The notes beneath the pieces are model-generated. The model did not search any database. It saw nothing but the letters and a program-made list of their open reading frames with translations, and was not told where the DNA came from. A DNA stretch of 64,000 nt, taken from the NCBI GenBank assembly GCA_035555435.1, contig DATMGN010000056.1, forward strand, positions 1 through 64,000. The letters run 5' to 3'. Every line of letters starts with the position of its first letter. The first letter of the stretch is position 1. Both the position numbers and the translations under genes were made by a program. Source of the stretch: 73-13 sp035555435. GTDB lineage: Bacteria > Actinomycetota > Actinomycetes > Actinomycetales > Microbacteriaceae. Shown here one piece after another: positions 51,314-60,586 of the stretch.

Positions 51314-52483
51314 TCAGGCCTCGTCCGGGACGAGTCCGAGGAAGACCCAGTGCTCGTTCGGCGCGAGTCCAGCGAGCTCGCGCCCGGTGTCGCGCAGCAC
51401 CGGCTGCGAGGACGTGACGTGCGTCGAGCCGACCATCATGTCGCGGATGAAATGGTTGAGCACTCCGGGGCGGATGGTCTGCGTCGCCGCGGTCTTGATG
51501 ACGAAGTTCATGACGTCGTACGCGGCGAACGTCATGTTGTTGAGCGAGAGGCGCGCGAGCGTCTTCTGCCGCGTGGTGACCTCCTTGGCTCCCGCGTCGA
51601 GGCTCGCTTCGATGTCGCTCCAGACCTCCATGCACCACGCCTGGGCCGAGCGCAGTCGCGCCTCCATGCGGGCGTACTCCTCCAGGAAGGCGCCGTCCTT
51701 GCCGATCTGGCCGAGGCGGCCCTTGCCGTTCTGCGCGAGCTTCGCGAGCTCGTCGAGGAGCCGCCGGCCGACGCCGATCGCGAAGCCGGTGTGGCCGAGG
51801 ATCGCGAACTGGATCGTGCCGATCGCGAAGATGCCGCCGCCGCGCAGCGCGTCCTCGGTGAACATGTCGTAGCCGAAGGCCTTCGGCACGAAGACGTCGC
51901 GGAGCTTGTAGTCGATCGAGCCGGTGCCGATGAGGCCCATGACGTCCCACGAGCTGTCGTCGAGGTACTCCTCCTTGACCGGGAGGACGAAGATGTACGC
52001 CTTGCCGGTGTCGGGGTCCGCCGCGGCCGTGTGGATGAAGTCGGCATGCTTGATGCCGGAGCCGAACGACCAGTCGCCGGTCAGCGAGTAGCCGCCCTCG
52101 ACCTCGCGCACGGTGCCGGCACGGGTGCCCTGGCCCGCGATGACGGGGAAGCGGTCGCCGACGCCGCCGAAGACGGTCTCGAGCGCATCCTCGTGCAGGT
52201 ACGCCCCGCCGGTGCCGGTCGACAACGCCGCGGCCATGGTCACCCAGGAGGTGGCCGGGTCGGCGTAGGCGAGCGCCGCGACGGCCTCGATCGACTCGCG
52301 CGGCGAAAGCTCGGCGCCGCCGAGCGCCTTCGGCACCCACATGCCGACGAGGCCCGACTTGTTGATCGCCTCGACGACCTCGGGCGAGAGGGCGTTGAGC
52401 TCCTCGTGGCGCTCCGAGTGCTCCATGAGCAGCGGCTGGAGCTTCTTGGCCTCGGCGACCATATCGCGCGTCGTGATGTCCAC
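51314..52483 (-). CDS. Acyl-CoA dehydrogenase-fold flavin-dependent oxygenase or dehydrogenase
   Basis: The 389-residue protein has the acyl-CoA dehydrogenase N-terminal, beta and C-terminal helical domains (GLVGMWVPKALGGAEL, GGYSLTGDWSFGSGIKHADF, HFIRDMMVGSTHVTSSQPVL). The SFGSG.KHADF region and C-terminal DMMVGSTH resemble HsaA/HpaB-like monooxygenases, which use reduced flavin, rather than true acyl-CoA dehydrogenases. GTG 52483 has AGGAGAA 4-5 bases upstream. No flavin reductase gene is nearby. Substrate unknown, possibly aromatic. Confidence 0.82.
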   Translation of the reverse strand: MDITTRDMVAEAKKLQPLLMEHSERHEELNALSPEVVEAINKSGLVGMWVPKALGGAELSPRESIEAVAALAYADPATSWVTMAAALSTGTGGAYLHEDALETVFGGVGDRFPVIAGQGTRAGTVREVEGGYSLTGDWSFGSGIKHADFIHTAAADPDTGKAYIFVLPVKEEYLDDSSWDVMGLIGTGSIDYKLRDVFVPKAFGYDMFTEDALRGGGIFAIGTIQFAILGHTGFAIGVGRRLLDELAKLAQNGKGRLGQIGKDGAFLEEYARMEARLRSAQAWCMEVWSDIEASLDAGAKEVTTRQKTLARLSLNNMTFAAYDVMNFVIKTAATQTIRPGVLNHFIRDMMVGSTHVTSSQPVLRDTGRELAGLAPNEHWVFLGLVPDEA

Positions 52484-52492
52484 GGTTCTCCT

Positions 52493-52506
52493 CTACATCG
52501 TTGTAG
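52493..52506. promoter_or_regulatory. Small palindrome CTACA-TCGT-TGTAG upstream of the catabolic gene set
   Basis: It lies 10 bases before the GTG of the dehydrogenase-like gene and overlaps its ribosome-site region, a position suited to a repressor. No regulator gene lies next to it. Confidence 0.35.
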
Positions 52507-52647
52507 TCGTGCTGGCAGCCCGCCCCGATTGTCGGACCGGCTGTCAGGTCCAGGAAAGATTACGTCATAAATGTGGCGCATCCGCACGCCCGCGGGACCG
52601 GGCCCCCGCCGGCCCCTGTCCGGCCCGCGCAAGTAGACTCCAGGACC

Positions 52648-53964
<1,317 letters not shown>

Positions 53965-53993
53965 CCGTCTGCCGCCGTTCACTTTGATGCGGC

Positions 53994-54383
53994 ATGATGC
54001 GCAGCATGTCGTCGAAGTCCGCTGAGCCCGCGCAGGGCGACCCAGCCGCCGCGAAGCCGCCGTCGAAGTCGAAGCTCGTCAAGCGGGCGCACAAGTCGCT
54101 CGTGAAGGCGCTCGAGTCGCACATGAAGATCGTCACGGGCGGCGGCATCTCGATCAAGAAGGCGCAGCGCGCGGGCGCCAAGGTCGCGGCGGCCGCGGCC
54201 GCATACGCCGACGCCGTGCAGGCGAAGGCGGGTCTGGAGAATCCCTTCATGCCCGGCAACGGCATGCTCGACGGCGCGACGATGGATTCGCTGCGCGCCG
54301 AGCAGACGAAGCTCAAGACCGCGACGATCCCGATCGTCACGACGCCAGCCGCGCCCAAGGGCCCGAGCGCCGAGGCGTCCTAG
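53994..54383 (+). CDS. Lysine/alanine-rich hypothetical protein (129 aa)
   Basis: The product is basic and Ala-rich, with a Pro/Lys-rich start (AKPPSKSKLVKRAHKSLVKA), a helical alanine segment and a polar tail. No domain is recognised. Three in-frame ATGs (53994, 53997, 54006) are possible starts and none has a clear ribosome site. The stop overlaps the tail of the convergent glutaredoxin-like gene by 4 bases. Confidence 0.55.
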   Translation: MMRSMSSKSAEPAQGDPAAAKPPSKSKLVKRAHKSLVKALESHMKIVTGGGISIKKAQRAGAKVAAAAAAYADAVQAKAGLENPFMPGNGMLDGATMDSLRAEQTKLKTATIPIVTTPAAPKGPSAEAS

Positions 54384-54625
54384 CGCCGCACGGCCCGTAG
54401 CGCGGCCCGGAGCCGCTCGGCGTCGACGCGCCAGTAGGTGTGCTGGACGCCGTCGATGAGCACGACGGGGATCTCTTCGGCGTACTCGTCGCGCAGCGCG
54501 GTGTCGTCGAGGATCGAGCGCTCGACCAGCTCGACGTCGTCGAACTCGGTCAGAACGCCATGGATGGTCGCCCGCGCGTCATCGCACAGATGACACCCCG
54601 GCTTGCCGATGAGGGTGACGATCAT
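54380..54625 (-). CDS. Glutaredoxin-like protein (DUF836 type)
   Basis: The 81-residue protein has a thioredoxin-like fold with active site GKPGCHLCDDAR (Cys11, Cys14) and a cis-proline region EEIPVVLIDG. It probably handles thiol/disulfide exchange in the cytosol; the partner is unknown. ATG 54625 is chosen because the longer frame would enter the bS22 gene. Confidence 0.85.
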   Translation of the reverse strand: MIVTLIGKPGCHLCDDARATIHGVLTEFDDVELVERSILDDTALRDEYAEEIPVVLIDGVQHTYWRVDAERLRAALRAVRR

Positions 54626-54660
54626 GCCCGCATCGCCTTGCTGCCCGCGAGGGCGGCCGG

Positions 54661-54759
54661 CTACTTCTTGTTGCGACGCTGGTGGCGCGTCTTGCGCAGC
54701 AGCTTGCGGTGCTTCTTCTTCGCCATGCGCTTGCGACGCTTCTTGATGACAGAGCCCAT
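54661..54759 (-). CDS. Small ribosomal subunit protein bS22 (AURKAIP1/COX24-type, 32 aa)
   Basis: The 32-codon frame reads MGSVIKKRRKRMAKKKHRKL and ends RHQRRNKK. This matches the tiny, extremely basic ribosomal protein found in actinobacterial 30S subunits. GGGAGG lies 5 bases before the ATG. TAGAAT about 68 bases upstream is a likely promoter. Confidence 0.92.
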   Translation of the reverse strand: MGSVIKKRRKRMAKKKHRKLLRKTRHQRRNKK

Positions 54760-54826
54760 GGGAGCCTCCCGGTCGATCTCGTGAACCCGACGGATTCACC
54801 GACCCTCGGGGGAAAGAACGTAGAGG

Positions 54827-54832
54827 ATTCTA
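54827..54832 (-). promoter_or_regulatory. -10 box TAGAAT for bS22
   Basis: TAGAAT on the minus strand overlaps the TAG stop of the upstream HTH gene and gives a 5' leader of about 60 nt. The -35 is weak. Confidence 0.5.
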
Positions 54833-55036
54833 GCCCACGCCTCTGGACGTCGCCGTCGGGATCGTGACGAGGTCGACGACGGCCGCCTCGGGGATCCGGT
54901 ACGAGCGGCCGAAGCGCACGGCGGGCAGCTCGCCCGACTGCACCATGCGGTACACGGTCATGACCGAGACCCGCATGAGCTCGGCGACCTCCGCGACCGT
55001 GAGGAAGCGCACGTTCGACAGATCTCCGCGCATCAT
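54830..55036 (-). CDS. BldC/excisionase-like HTH DNA-binding protein (68 aa)
   Basis: The product is essentially one MerR-like winged HTH: FLTVAEVAELMRVSVMTVYR, MVQSGELPAVRFGRSYRIPE. This matches small HTH_17 (excisionase-type) regulators, with BldC of Streptomyces as a size relative. Two adjacent ATGs (55036, 55033) follow AGAAGGGGG. Upstream, TGTGAAT (55065) and ATTCACA (55092) form an inverted repeat around a possible promoter (TTGCCT, 18 bases, TACCCT on the minus strand), perhaps an autoregulatory site. Confidence 0.82.
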   Translation of the reverse strand: MMRGDLSNVRFLTVAEVAELMRVSVMTVYRMVQSGELPAVRFGRSYRIPEAAVVDLVTIPTATSRGVG

Positions 55037-55106
55037 CGCCCCCTTCTGGTGCAGATGTGATCCTTGTGAATACAGGGTACTACTGGCCAGCATTCACAGG
55101 CAATGA

Positions 55107-55571
55107 CTAGCGCAGGCGTTCGCTCACACCGGCGAGGCGGTCCTTCGCCTGCTCGGTCGCCTCCTGCAGCGTGTGGAGCACGCTGCGCGCCTGGTGGAGC
55201 GTCGTCGCGGCGGCCCGCCCGATCTGCTCGCCCGCGCCCGCACCCGACCAGGCGATGAGCGGCGTGAGGTCGGCGCGGGCCTCGCCGGCCGCGTCGCGTC
55301 CGGGGACGAAGTCGGCGATCCAGTCGGCGGCCTCGCGCAGCGGTGCCGGATCGATCCGGTAGAAGCGGTGCTGGGCCTCCTCGCGGACCTGGACGAGGCC
55401 GTGGTCGCGCAGCACCTTGAGGTGCTTGGAGACGGTCGGCTGGCTCAGCCCGGTCTGCTCGACGAGGGCGCCGACCGACAGCTCGCCGTCCGCCTGGACG
55501 CCGGCGGTCAGCAGCCGACCGAGCAGGTCGCGCCGGGTCGGATCCGAGAGCACGTCGAAGATGTCCGCCAT
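55107..55571 (-). CDS. ArsR family transcriptional regulator
   Basis: The 154-residue protein has a winged HTH near the N-terminus (IFDVLSDPTRRDLLGRLLTA, GLSQPTVSKHLKVLRDHGLV, EEAQHRFYRI) and a C-terminal helical part. It has no cysteines, so it does not look like a classical thiol metal sensor. TAAGGT (55578-55583, minus strand) is 6 bases before the ATG, pointing to a leaderless mRNA. The target is unknown. Confidence 0.88.
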   Translation of the reverse strand: MADIFDVLSDPTRRDLLGRLLTAGVQADGELSVGALVEQTGLSQPTVSKHLKVLRDHGLVQVREEAQHRFYRIDPAPLREAADWIADFVPGRDAAGEARADLTPLIAWSGAGAGEQIGRAAATTLHQARSVLHTLQEATEQAKDRLAGVSERLR

Positions 55572-55625
55572 GGAGTCACCTTAGCCGCGGGGCCTCGATA
55601 CCTCCATCGGAATATGCCGGACGCC

Positions 55626-56462
55626 TCAGCCCGCCGAGAGCTCCCGCGCACGCGCGATCGCCGCCTCCGCGGCACGCTCGAAGAGGCCAGCGAGATCGGC
55701 GTCCGAGAGCACCGCAATCGCCCGCTCGGTCGTACCCTTGGGGCTCGTCACCCGGCGCCGCAGCTCCGCGGGGTCCTCCCCGGAGGCCTCCAGCAGCGCG
55801 CCGGCACCGACGAAGGTGCCCTCGGCGAGCGTGCGAGCGTCCGCGTCGGCGAAGCCGAGGCGGCGCGCGGCCTCGGCGAGCTGCTCGATGAGGAGGTAGA
55901 CGTAGGCGGGTCCGGAGCCGCTGATCGCCGAGAGCGCGTCGATCTGCGACTCGGGGACGACGAGCACACGGCCGACCGTCTCGAAGAGGCGCGACACGAG
56001 CGCGATCGCCGACGCGGTCGCACGCGAGCCGCCCGCGATGCCGGTCACGCCGCGGCCGACCGTCGAGGGCGTGTTCGGCATCGTGCGCACGACGACGTTC
56101 GGCACGAGCGCCTCCATGCGCGCCGTCGTGACCCCCGCCGCGATCGACACGACGACGGCGTCCGGTGCGAGCATCGGCCGGATCTCCTCGAGCAGCTCGG
56201 GGATCCCCGCGGGCTTGACGCCGAGCACCACGAGCCGCGCGCCCTCGAGCGCGCGCTCCGTCGCGTCGTCCTGCGTCTCGTAGGCGAGCGACCGCACGCC
56301 CGGCGCGCGCAGCGCCGCGGCCTTTTCCTCGCTGCGGTTGACCGCGCGGATGCCGCCGTCGACCGCGATGCCGGAGGCGACGAGGCCCTGCAGGATCGCG
56401 CCGCCCATCGAGCCGGCACCGATGAACGCGACGGCGGGCAGTCCATCACCGGGTTCGGCCAT
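55626..56462 (-). CDS. proC: Pyrroline-5-carboxylate reductase
   Basis: The 278-residue protein has the Rossmann motif VAFIGAGSMGGAIL, then RTMPNTPSTVGRGVTGI and the catalytic-domain signature DALSAISGSGPAYVYLLIEQ and TSPKGTTERAI. It makes proline from P5C with NADPH. TAGGAT (56469-56474, minus strand) stands 6 bases before ATG 56462. It is divergent from the CDF transporter gene with only 23 bases between the start codons. Confidence 0.95.
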   Translation of the reverse strand: MAEPGDGLPAVAFIGAGSMGGAILQGLVASGIAVDGGIRAVNRSEEKAAALRAPGVRSLAYETQDDATERALEGARLVVLGVKPAGIPELLEEIRPMLAPDAVVVSIAAGVTTARMEALVPNVVVRTMPNTPSTVGRGVTGIAGGSRATASAIALVSRLFETVGRVLVVPESQIDALSAISGSGPAYVYLLIEQLAEAARRLGFADADARTLAEGTFVGAGALLEASGEDPAELRRRVTSPKGTTERAIAVLSDADLAGLFERAAEAAIARARELSAG

Positions 56463-56468
56463 GCGCCC

Positions 56469-56478
56469 ATCCTAGAAT
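56469..56478. promoter_or_regulatory. Overlapping divergent -10 boxes of proC and the CDF gene
   Basis: ATCCTAGAAT reads TAGGAT toward proC (56469-56474) and TAGAAT toward the CDF gene (56473-56478); the boxes share TA at 56473-56474. Spacing to the start codons is 6 and 7 bases. Both -35 regions must lie inside the opposite coding sequence. Confidence 0.65.
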
Positions 56479-56485
56479 CGCTGCC

Positions 56486-57478
56486 ATGAGCGCGGAGGGC
56501 GGCACCAAGGCGATCGTCGCGGCGCTGCTCGCGAACTCGGGGATCGCGATCACCAAGTTCATCGCGTTCTTCCTCTCCGGGGCCTCCTCGATGCTCGCCG
56601 AGGCGATCCACTCCGTCGCCGACACCTCCAACCAGGTCCTGCTGCTCGTCGGCAAGCAGCGCGCGAAGCGCCAGGCCGACGCCGAGCACCCGTTCGGCTA
56701 CGGCCGCTCCCGCTACGTGTACGCCTTCGTCGTCGCGATCATCCTGTTCTCCGTCGGCGGCGTCTTCGCGATCTACGAGGGCTACGAGAAGGTCCGCCAC
56801 ATCCAGGAGCACCCCGACGAGCCCGCGCTCGACCCCGCCTGGTGGTGGCTGCCGCTCGTCGTGCTCGTCGTCGCGATCGTGCTCGAGTCGTTCTCGCTCG
56901 CGACGGCCGTCCGCGAGGCCCGCAAGCACAAGGGCCAGGAGAGCTGGGTCGGGTACGTGCGCCACGCGAAGGCGCCCGAGATCCCCGTCGTCCTGCTCGA
57001 GGACATCGCCGCCCTCGCGGGCCTCGTCTTCGCGCTCATCGGCGTCGGGCTCACCATCATCACGGGCGACGGGCTCTACGACGCGATCGGCACGTTCGCG
57101 ATCGGCGCGCTGCTCGTCGTCGTCGCGGCGATCCTCGGCCTGGAGATGGGGAGCCTCCTCGTCGGCGAGGGCGCGACAAACCGCGACCTCATCGCGATTC
57201 GCCGCGCGATCGAGACGCACCCGTCGATCGACCGGATCATCCACCTGAAGACGCTCTATGTGGGACCGGAGGAGCTCATGGTCGGCGCGAAGCTCGCGTT
57301 CCCCGCCGACCGCACGCTCGCCCAGCTCTCACCCGAGGTCGACGACATCGAGCGCGCCATCCGCGAGGCCGTCCCCGCGGCCAGGATCATCTACCTCGAG
57401 CCCGACATCTGGCGGCCCGACGCGGGCACCGACCCCGCGCCGCCGACCGACGCGATCGTGATCCGCTCCGTCGACTGA
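56486..57478 (+). CDS. Cation diffusion facilitator (CDF) family transporter
   Basis: The 330-residue membrane protein has the CDF layout: AEAIHSVADTSNQ in the second span (metal ligands His and Asp), GYGRSRYVYAFVVAI, further spans to about residue 230 and a cytosolic C-terminal ferredoxin-like domain. It probably exports a divalent metal such as zinc or manganese. The fifth-span motif reads LLEDIAALAGL, so the metal preference is unclear. Confidence 0.87.
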   Translation: MSAEGGTKAIVAALLANSGIAITKFIAFFLSGASSMLAEAIHSVADTSNQVLLLVGKQRAKRQADAEHPFGYGRSRYVYAFVVAIILFSVGGVFAIYEGYEKVRHIQEHPDEPALDPAWWWLPLVVLVVAIVLESFSLATAVREARKHKGQESWVGYVRHAKAPEIPVVLLEDIAALAGLVFALIGVGLTIITGDGLYDAIGTFAIGALLVVVAAILGLEMGSLLVGEGATNRDLIAIRRAIETHPSIDRIIHLKTLYVGPEELMVGAKLAFPADRTLAQLSPEVDDIERAIREAVPAARIIYLEPDIWRPDAGTDPAPPTDAIVIRSVD

Positions 57479-57484
57479 GATAAT
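57479..57484 (+). promoter_or_regulatory. Candidate -10 box GATAAT
   Basis: GATAAT directly after the CDF stop lies 53 bases before the next ATG (57538), which also has AAGGAG. The -35 is weak. Confidence 0.35.
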
Positions 57485-57537
57485 CGGGCGACGGCACCTC
57501 GCCGCCGCCCGTACCCGGGCCGAGTCAAGGAGCAGCC

Positions 57538-57900
57538 ATGACCCCGCTCTTCGCGATCATGATCGCCTTCCACCTCATCGGCATGGCGCTCATCGTGGGC
57601 ACCTTCTTCGCCCAGATGCGCTCCAAGGATCGATTCGCGACAGAAGTCATGCTCGTCGGCGCGATCATCCAGGTCGTCTCGGGCGGCCTGCTCGTCTGGC
57701 TCGCACTGGCGGCCGGCGGCAGCCCGGACCACGTGAAGCTCGCCTTCAAGGGCGTCATCGCGATCGTCGTGCTCGTGGCCGCCATCATGGCGCAGGTGCA
57801 GAAGAAGAAGCACGGGCGCATCCGCCCCTGGTTCCACACTGCCGGCGGCCTCGCCCTCATCAACCTGCTGATCGCGGTCTTCTGGCGCCAGTACGCCTAG
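57538..57900 (+). CDS. Four-span membrane protein (120 aa), function unknown
   Basis: Four hydrophobic segments cover the protein (about 3-23, 38-60, 70-88 and 98-115), with a His in the first (AFHLIGMALIVGTFF) and polar loops. It resembles small DUF-type integral membrane proteins; no enzyme motif is visible. AAGGAG lies 6-7 bases before ATG 57538. The stop overlaps the tail of the convergent sugar transporter gene. Confidence 0.65.
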   Translation: MTPLFAIMIAFHLIGMALIVGTFFAQMRSKDRFATEVMLVGAIIQVVSGGLLVWLALAAGGSPDHVKLAFKGVIAIVVLVAAIMAQVQKKKHGRIRPWFHTAGGLALINLLIAVFWRQYA

Positions 57901-59321
57901 CGCCGCCGGCGCGCCGGGGCGGTCAGCTGGTCGGCCTCGTCGAGCTTCATGCCCTTCGTCTCCGGGATGCGCAGGATGACGAACGCGAGCGACAGCACCG
58001 CGAAGGCGGCGTACATCCCGTAGGCGAACGTCAGCGAGAACGCTGCGAGCGCGGGAAACGTCACCGTGATGAGGAAGTTCGCGATCCACTGCGCGGCCGC
58101 GGCGAGCCCGAGCGCCCGCGCGCGGATGCGGTTCGGGAAGATCTCGCCGAGCAGCACCCAGACGATCGGTCCCCACGACATGCCGAACGCGACGACGAAG
58201 AGGTTCGCCGCGACGAGCGCGACCGGACCCCAGGCACCCGGCAGTGATGGCCCGCCCTCGCCCGGCACGGACTGGGAGAACGCGATCGCCATCGTCGCGA
58301 GCGCGATCGTCATGCCCGCGGACCCCCAGATGAGCAGCGGCCGGCGACCGACCTTGTCGACGAGCATGATCGCGATGATCGTGACGACGATGTTGGTCAC
58401 GGAGGTGATGACGCTGATCGTCAGCGAGTCCTGCTCCGTGAACCCGACGGCCCGCCACAGCGTCGTCGAATAGTAGAAGATGACGTTGATCCCGACGAAC
58501 TGCTGGAAGACCGACAGCAGGATGCCGACCCAGACGATGGGCTTGAGTCCGAGCGCCTTGCCGCGCAGCGAGCCCAGCCGGCCTGCATCGCGTTCGATCG
58601 AGGCGTGCACGTCGGCGATCGCGGCGTCGACGTCCGCCGCGGGGATGATCGAGGCGAGGACGGCGCGGGCGCGCTCCTCCTTACCGACGCCGATGAGGTA
58701 GCGCGGGGACTCGGGCAGGCTGAGCGCGATGACGCCGTAGACGACGGCGGGCACGACGCAGGCGAGGAACATCCAGCGCCAGGCGTCGAGGCCGAACCAC
58801 AGGATGCCCTGCGCCCCGCCGGCGGCATTCGCGAACAGCGCGTCCGACAGCAGCGCGGCGAAGATGCCGAGCACGATCGCGAGCTGCTGCAGCGAGGCGA
58901 ACCGGCCGCGCACTCGGCTCGGGGAGATCTCCGCGATGTACGCGGGGGCGACGACGGAGGCGATGCCGATGCCGAGTCCACCGACGAGGCGCCAGGCCAT
59001 GAGATCCCAGACGCCGAATGCGAGGCCCGAGCCGATCGAGGAGACGAGGAAGAGGATCGCGCCGATGAGCATGACCGGCACGCGGCCAAGCCGATCGGCG
59101 AGCCGGCCGGCGAGCTCGGCGCCGATCGCACAGCCGACGAGCGCACTCGCGATCGCGATGCCCGTGACGGTCGGGTCGAGCCCGAAGTCCTCCTGGATCG
59201 CGTCGACCGCGCCGTTGACGACCGAGGAGTCGAAGCCGAAGAGGAAGCCACCGACGGCGCCCGCGATCGCGAGCCCCACCACCCGCCCATTGACCGCACT
59301 ACTGACGGGCCTGCTCGGCAT
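57897..59321 (-). CDS. Sugar porter of the major facilitator superfamily
   Basis: The 474-residue protein has 12 spans and the sugar porter signatures: GFLFGFDSSVVNGAVDAI, GRLADRLGRVPVM, RLVGGLGIGIASVVAPAYIAEISP, PESPRYLIG, QQFVGINVIFYYS and PETKGMKLDEAD. It imports a sugar, probably with protons. The start ATG shares one base with the tadA stop (TGATG), so translation is coupled. The substrate is unknown. Confidence 0.92.
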   Translation of the reverse strand: MPSRPVSSAVNGRVVGLAIAGAVGGFLFGFDSSVVNGAVDAIQEDFGLDPTVTGIAIASALVGCAIGAELAGRLADRLGRVPVMLIGAILFLVSSIGSGLAFGVWDLMAWRLVGGLGIGIASVVAPAYIAEISPSRVRGRFASLQQLAIVLGIFAALLSDALFANAAGGAQGILWFGLDAWRWMFLACVVPAVVYGVIALSLPESPRYLIGVGKEERARAVLASIIPAADVDAAIADVHASIERDAGRLGSLRGKALGLKPIVWVGILLSVFQQFVGINVIFYYSTTLWRAVGFTEQDSLTISVITSVTNIVVTIIAIMLVDKVGRRPLLIWGSAGMTIALATMAIAFSQSVPGEGGPSLPGAWGPVALVAANLFVVAFGMSWGPIVWVLLGEIFPNRIRARALGLAAAAQWIANFLITVTFPALAAFSLTFAYGMYAAFAVLSLAFVILRIPETKGMKLDEADQLTAPARRRR

Positions 59322-59773
59322 CAACGCCTCCGCTCGAAGAAACGCCTCAGCATGGCAGAGGACTCCGCCTGGGCGATACCCGGGACGACCTCGATCGAGT
59401 GCGGGAGCCCGGCCTCGCGCACGACGTCGATCCGGCCGCCGACGGCGCCCGCCTTCTCGTCCCAGGCGCCGAAGACGAGACGCCTGATCCGCGACTGCAG
59501 GACGGCGCCCGCGCACATGACGCACGGCTCGAGCGTGACGACGAGCGTGCAGCCGTCGAGCCGCCACGATCCGAGCTCGTCGCCCGCCTCGCGGATCGCG
59601 ACGATCTCGGCGTGCGCCGTCGGATCGTACCTGGCCTCGCGGGCGTTGCGGCCGCGGCCGACGACCCGGCCTTCGCGGTCGACGACGACCGCGCCGACGG
59701 GCACGTCGCCGGCGGCCTCGGCCCCCCGCGCGAGCTCGAGCGCCTCGGCCATCCACGCCCGATAGCGGTCCAT
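59321..59773 (-). CDS. tadA: tRNA-specific adenosine deaminase
   Basis: The 150-residue zinc deaminase has HAE (54-56) with the proton-shuttling Glu and PCVMC (83-87) as further zinc ligands. It converts A34 of tRNA-Arg to inosine. ATG 59773 is preferred over GTG 59776 because TAGGCT (59781-59786, minus strand) is then 7 bases away. It is divergent from upp and coupled to the downstream sugar porter. Confidence 0.93.
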   Translation of the reverse strand: MDRYRAWMAEALELARGAEAAGDVPVGAVVVDREGRVVGRGRNAREARYDPTAHAEIVAIREAGDELGSWRLDGCTLVVTLEPCVMCAGAVLQSRIRRLVFGAWDEKAGAVGGRIDVVREAGLPHSIEVVPGIAQAESSAMLRRFFERRR

Positions 59774-59780
59774 CACGCTG

Positions 59781-59790
59781 AGCCTATGCT
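59781..59790. promoter_or_regulatory. Overlapping divergent -10 boxes of tadA and upp
   Basis: AGCCTATGCT reads TAGGCT toward tadA (59781-59786) and TATGCT toward upp (59785-59790), sharing TA at 59785-59786. Spacings to the start codons are 7 and 6 bases. It has the same geometry as the proC/CDF promoter. Confidence 0.65.
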
Positions 59791-59796
59791 GTGCGT

Positions 59797-60432
59797 ATGC
59801 GCCTGCACGTCGTCGATCACCCGCTCGTGACGCACAAGCTCACGGTCCTGCGCGACGCCGCCACGCCCTCGCCTGTCTTCCGCTCGCTCGTCAGCGAACT
59901 CGTGACGCTGCTCGCCTACGAGGCGACGCGCGAGGTGCGCGTCGAGCCGGTCGACATCGTGACGCCCGTCGCCCCGACCCGCGGCGTGCAGATCGCCTCG
60001 CCCCGCCCGCTCGTCGTCCCCATCCTGCGTGCCGGCCTCGGCATGCTCGACGGCATGACCGCGCTCGTGCCGACGGCCGAGGTCGGCTTCCTCGGGATGG
60101 TGCGCAACGAGGAGACGCTGCAGCCCACCACGTATGCGAACCGGCTGCCCGACGACCTCTCCGGTCGGCAGGTCTTCGTGCTCGACCCGATGCTCGCGAC
60201 GGGCGGGTCGATGCTCGCCGCGATCCACTATCTCCTCGACCGTGGCGCGCGCGACGTCACCGCGGTCTGCCTGCTCGGCGCACCCGAGGGCGTCGCCCTC
60301 CTGCAGGAGCAGCTGCGCGGCCACGACGTGACCGTCGTGCTCGGCGCGCTCGACGACCGGCTCAACGAGAAGGGCTACATCGTGCCCGGCCTCGGCGACG
60401 CTGGCGACCGTCTCTACGGCACCGTCGACTGA
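59797..60432 (+). CDS. upp: Uracil phosphoribosyltransferase
   Basis: The 211-residue protein shows VVPILRAGLGMLDGM, the PRPP-binding loop FVLDPMLATGGSML (about 127-140) and the C-terminal YIVPGLGDAGDRLYGTVD, all typical of UPRT. It salvages uracil to UMP. ATG 59797 has TATGCT 6 bases upstream. Confidence 0.96.
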   Translation: MRLHVVDHPLVTHKLTVLRDAATPSPVFRSLVSELVTLLAYEATREVRVEPVDIVTPVAPTRGVQIASPRPLVVPILRAGLGMLDGMTALVPTAEVGFLGMVRNEETLQPTTYANRLPDDLSGRQVFVLDPMLATGGSMLAAIHYLLDRGARDVTAVCLLGAPEGVALLQEQLRGHDVTVVLGALDDRLNEKGYIVPGLGDAGDRLYGTVD

Positions 60433-60450
60433 GCGGCTCGACCCGCCGAG

Positions 60451-60480
60451 TTGACGCGGGGGGCCCGACAGCCCCACACT
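60451..60480 (+). promoter_or_regulatory. Promoter of the leader ORF
   Basis: TTGACG (60451-60456), 18 bases and CACACT (60475-60480) lie 7 bases before the ATG of the leader ORF, so this transcript should start at that ATG. Confidence 0.5.
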
Positions 60481-60487
60481 TGGCTTC

Positions 60488-60577
60488 ATGACTTCGAGCC
60501 GCACTACGTCGACCATGTCGATGATGGGTGCCGTCTGCATGTCGCAGGCGTCGGCTCAGTGTCGAATGTGTGCTTGA
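60488..60577 (+). CDS. Leaderless leader peptide (29 aa) ending in AQCRMCA
   Basis: A 29-codon ORF rich in Ser, Thr and Met with three Cys codons, two of them near its end (QCRMCA). The ATG is 7 bases downstream of the -10 box. The Cys-containing last codons lie in the loop of a perfect hairpin and the TGA stop begins its right arm. This is the expected layout of a translational attenuator sensing cysteine (charged tRNA-Cys), though the downstream gene is a regulator, not a known cysteine enzyme. Confidence 0.55.
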   Translation: MTSSRTTSTMSMMGAVCMSQASAQCRMCA

Positions 60578-60586
60578 GCCGACGCC
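60547..60586 (+). promoter_or_regulatory. Hairpin overlapping the leader ORF end
   Basis: GGCGTCGGCTCA (60547-60558) pairs perfectly with TGAGCCGACGCC (60575-60586) around a 16-nt loop containing two TGT codons. A ribosome stalled on these codons would melt the stem. No U-tract follows. Confidence 0.6.
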
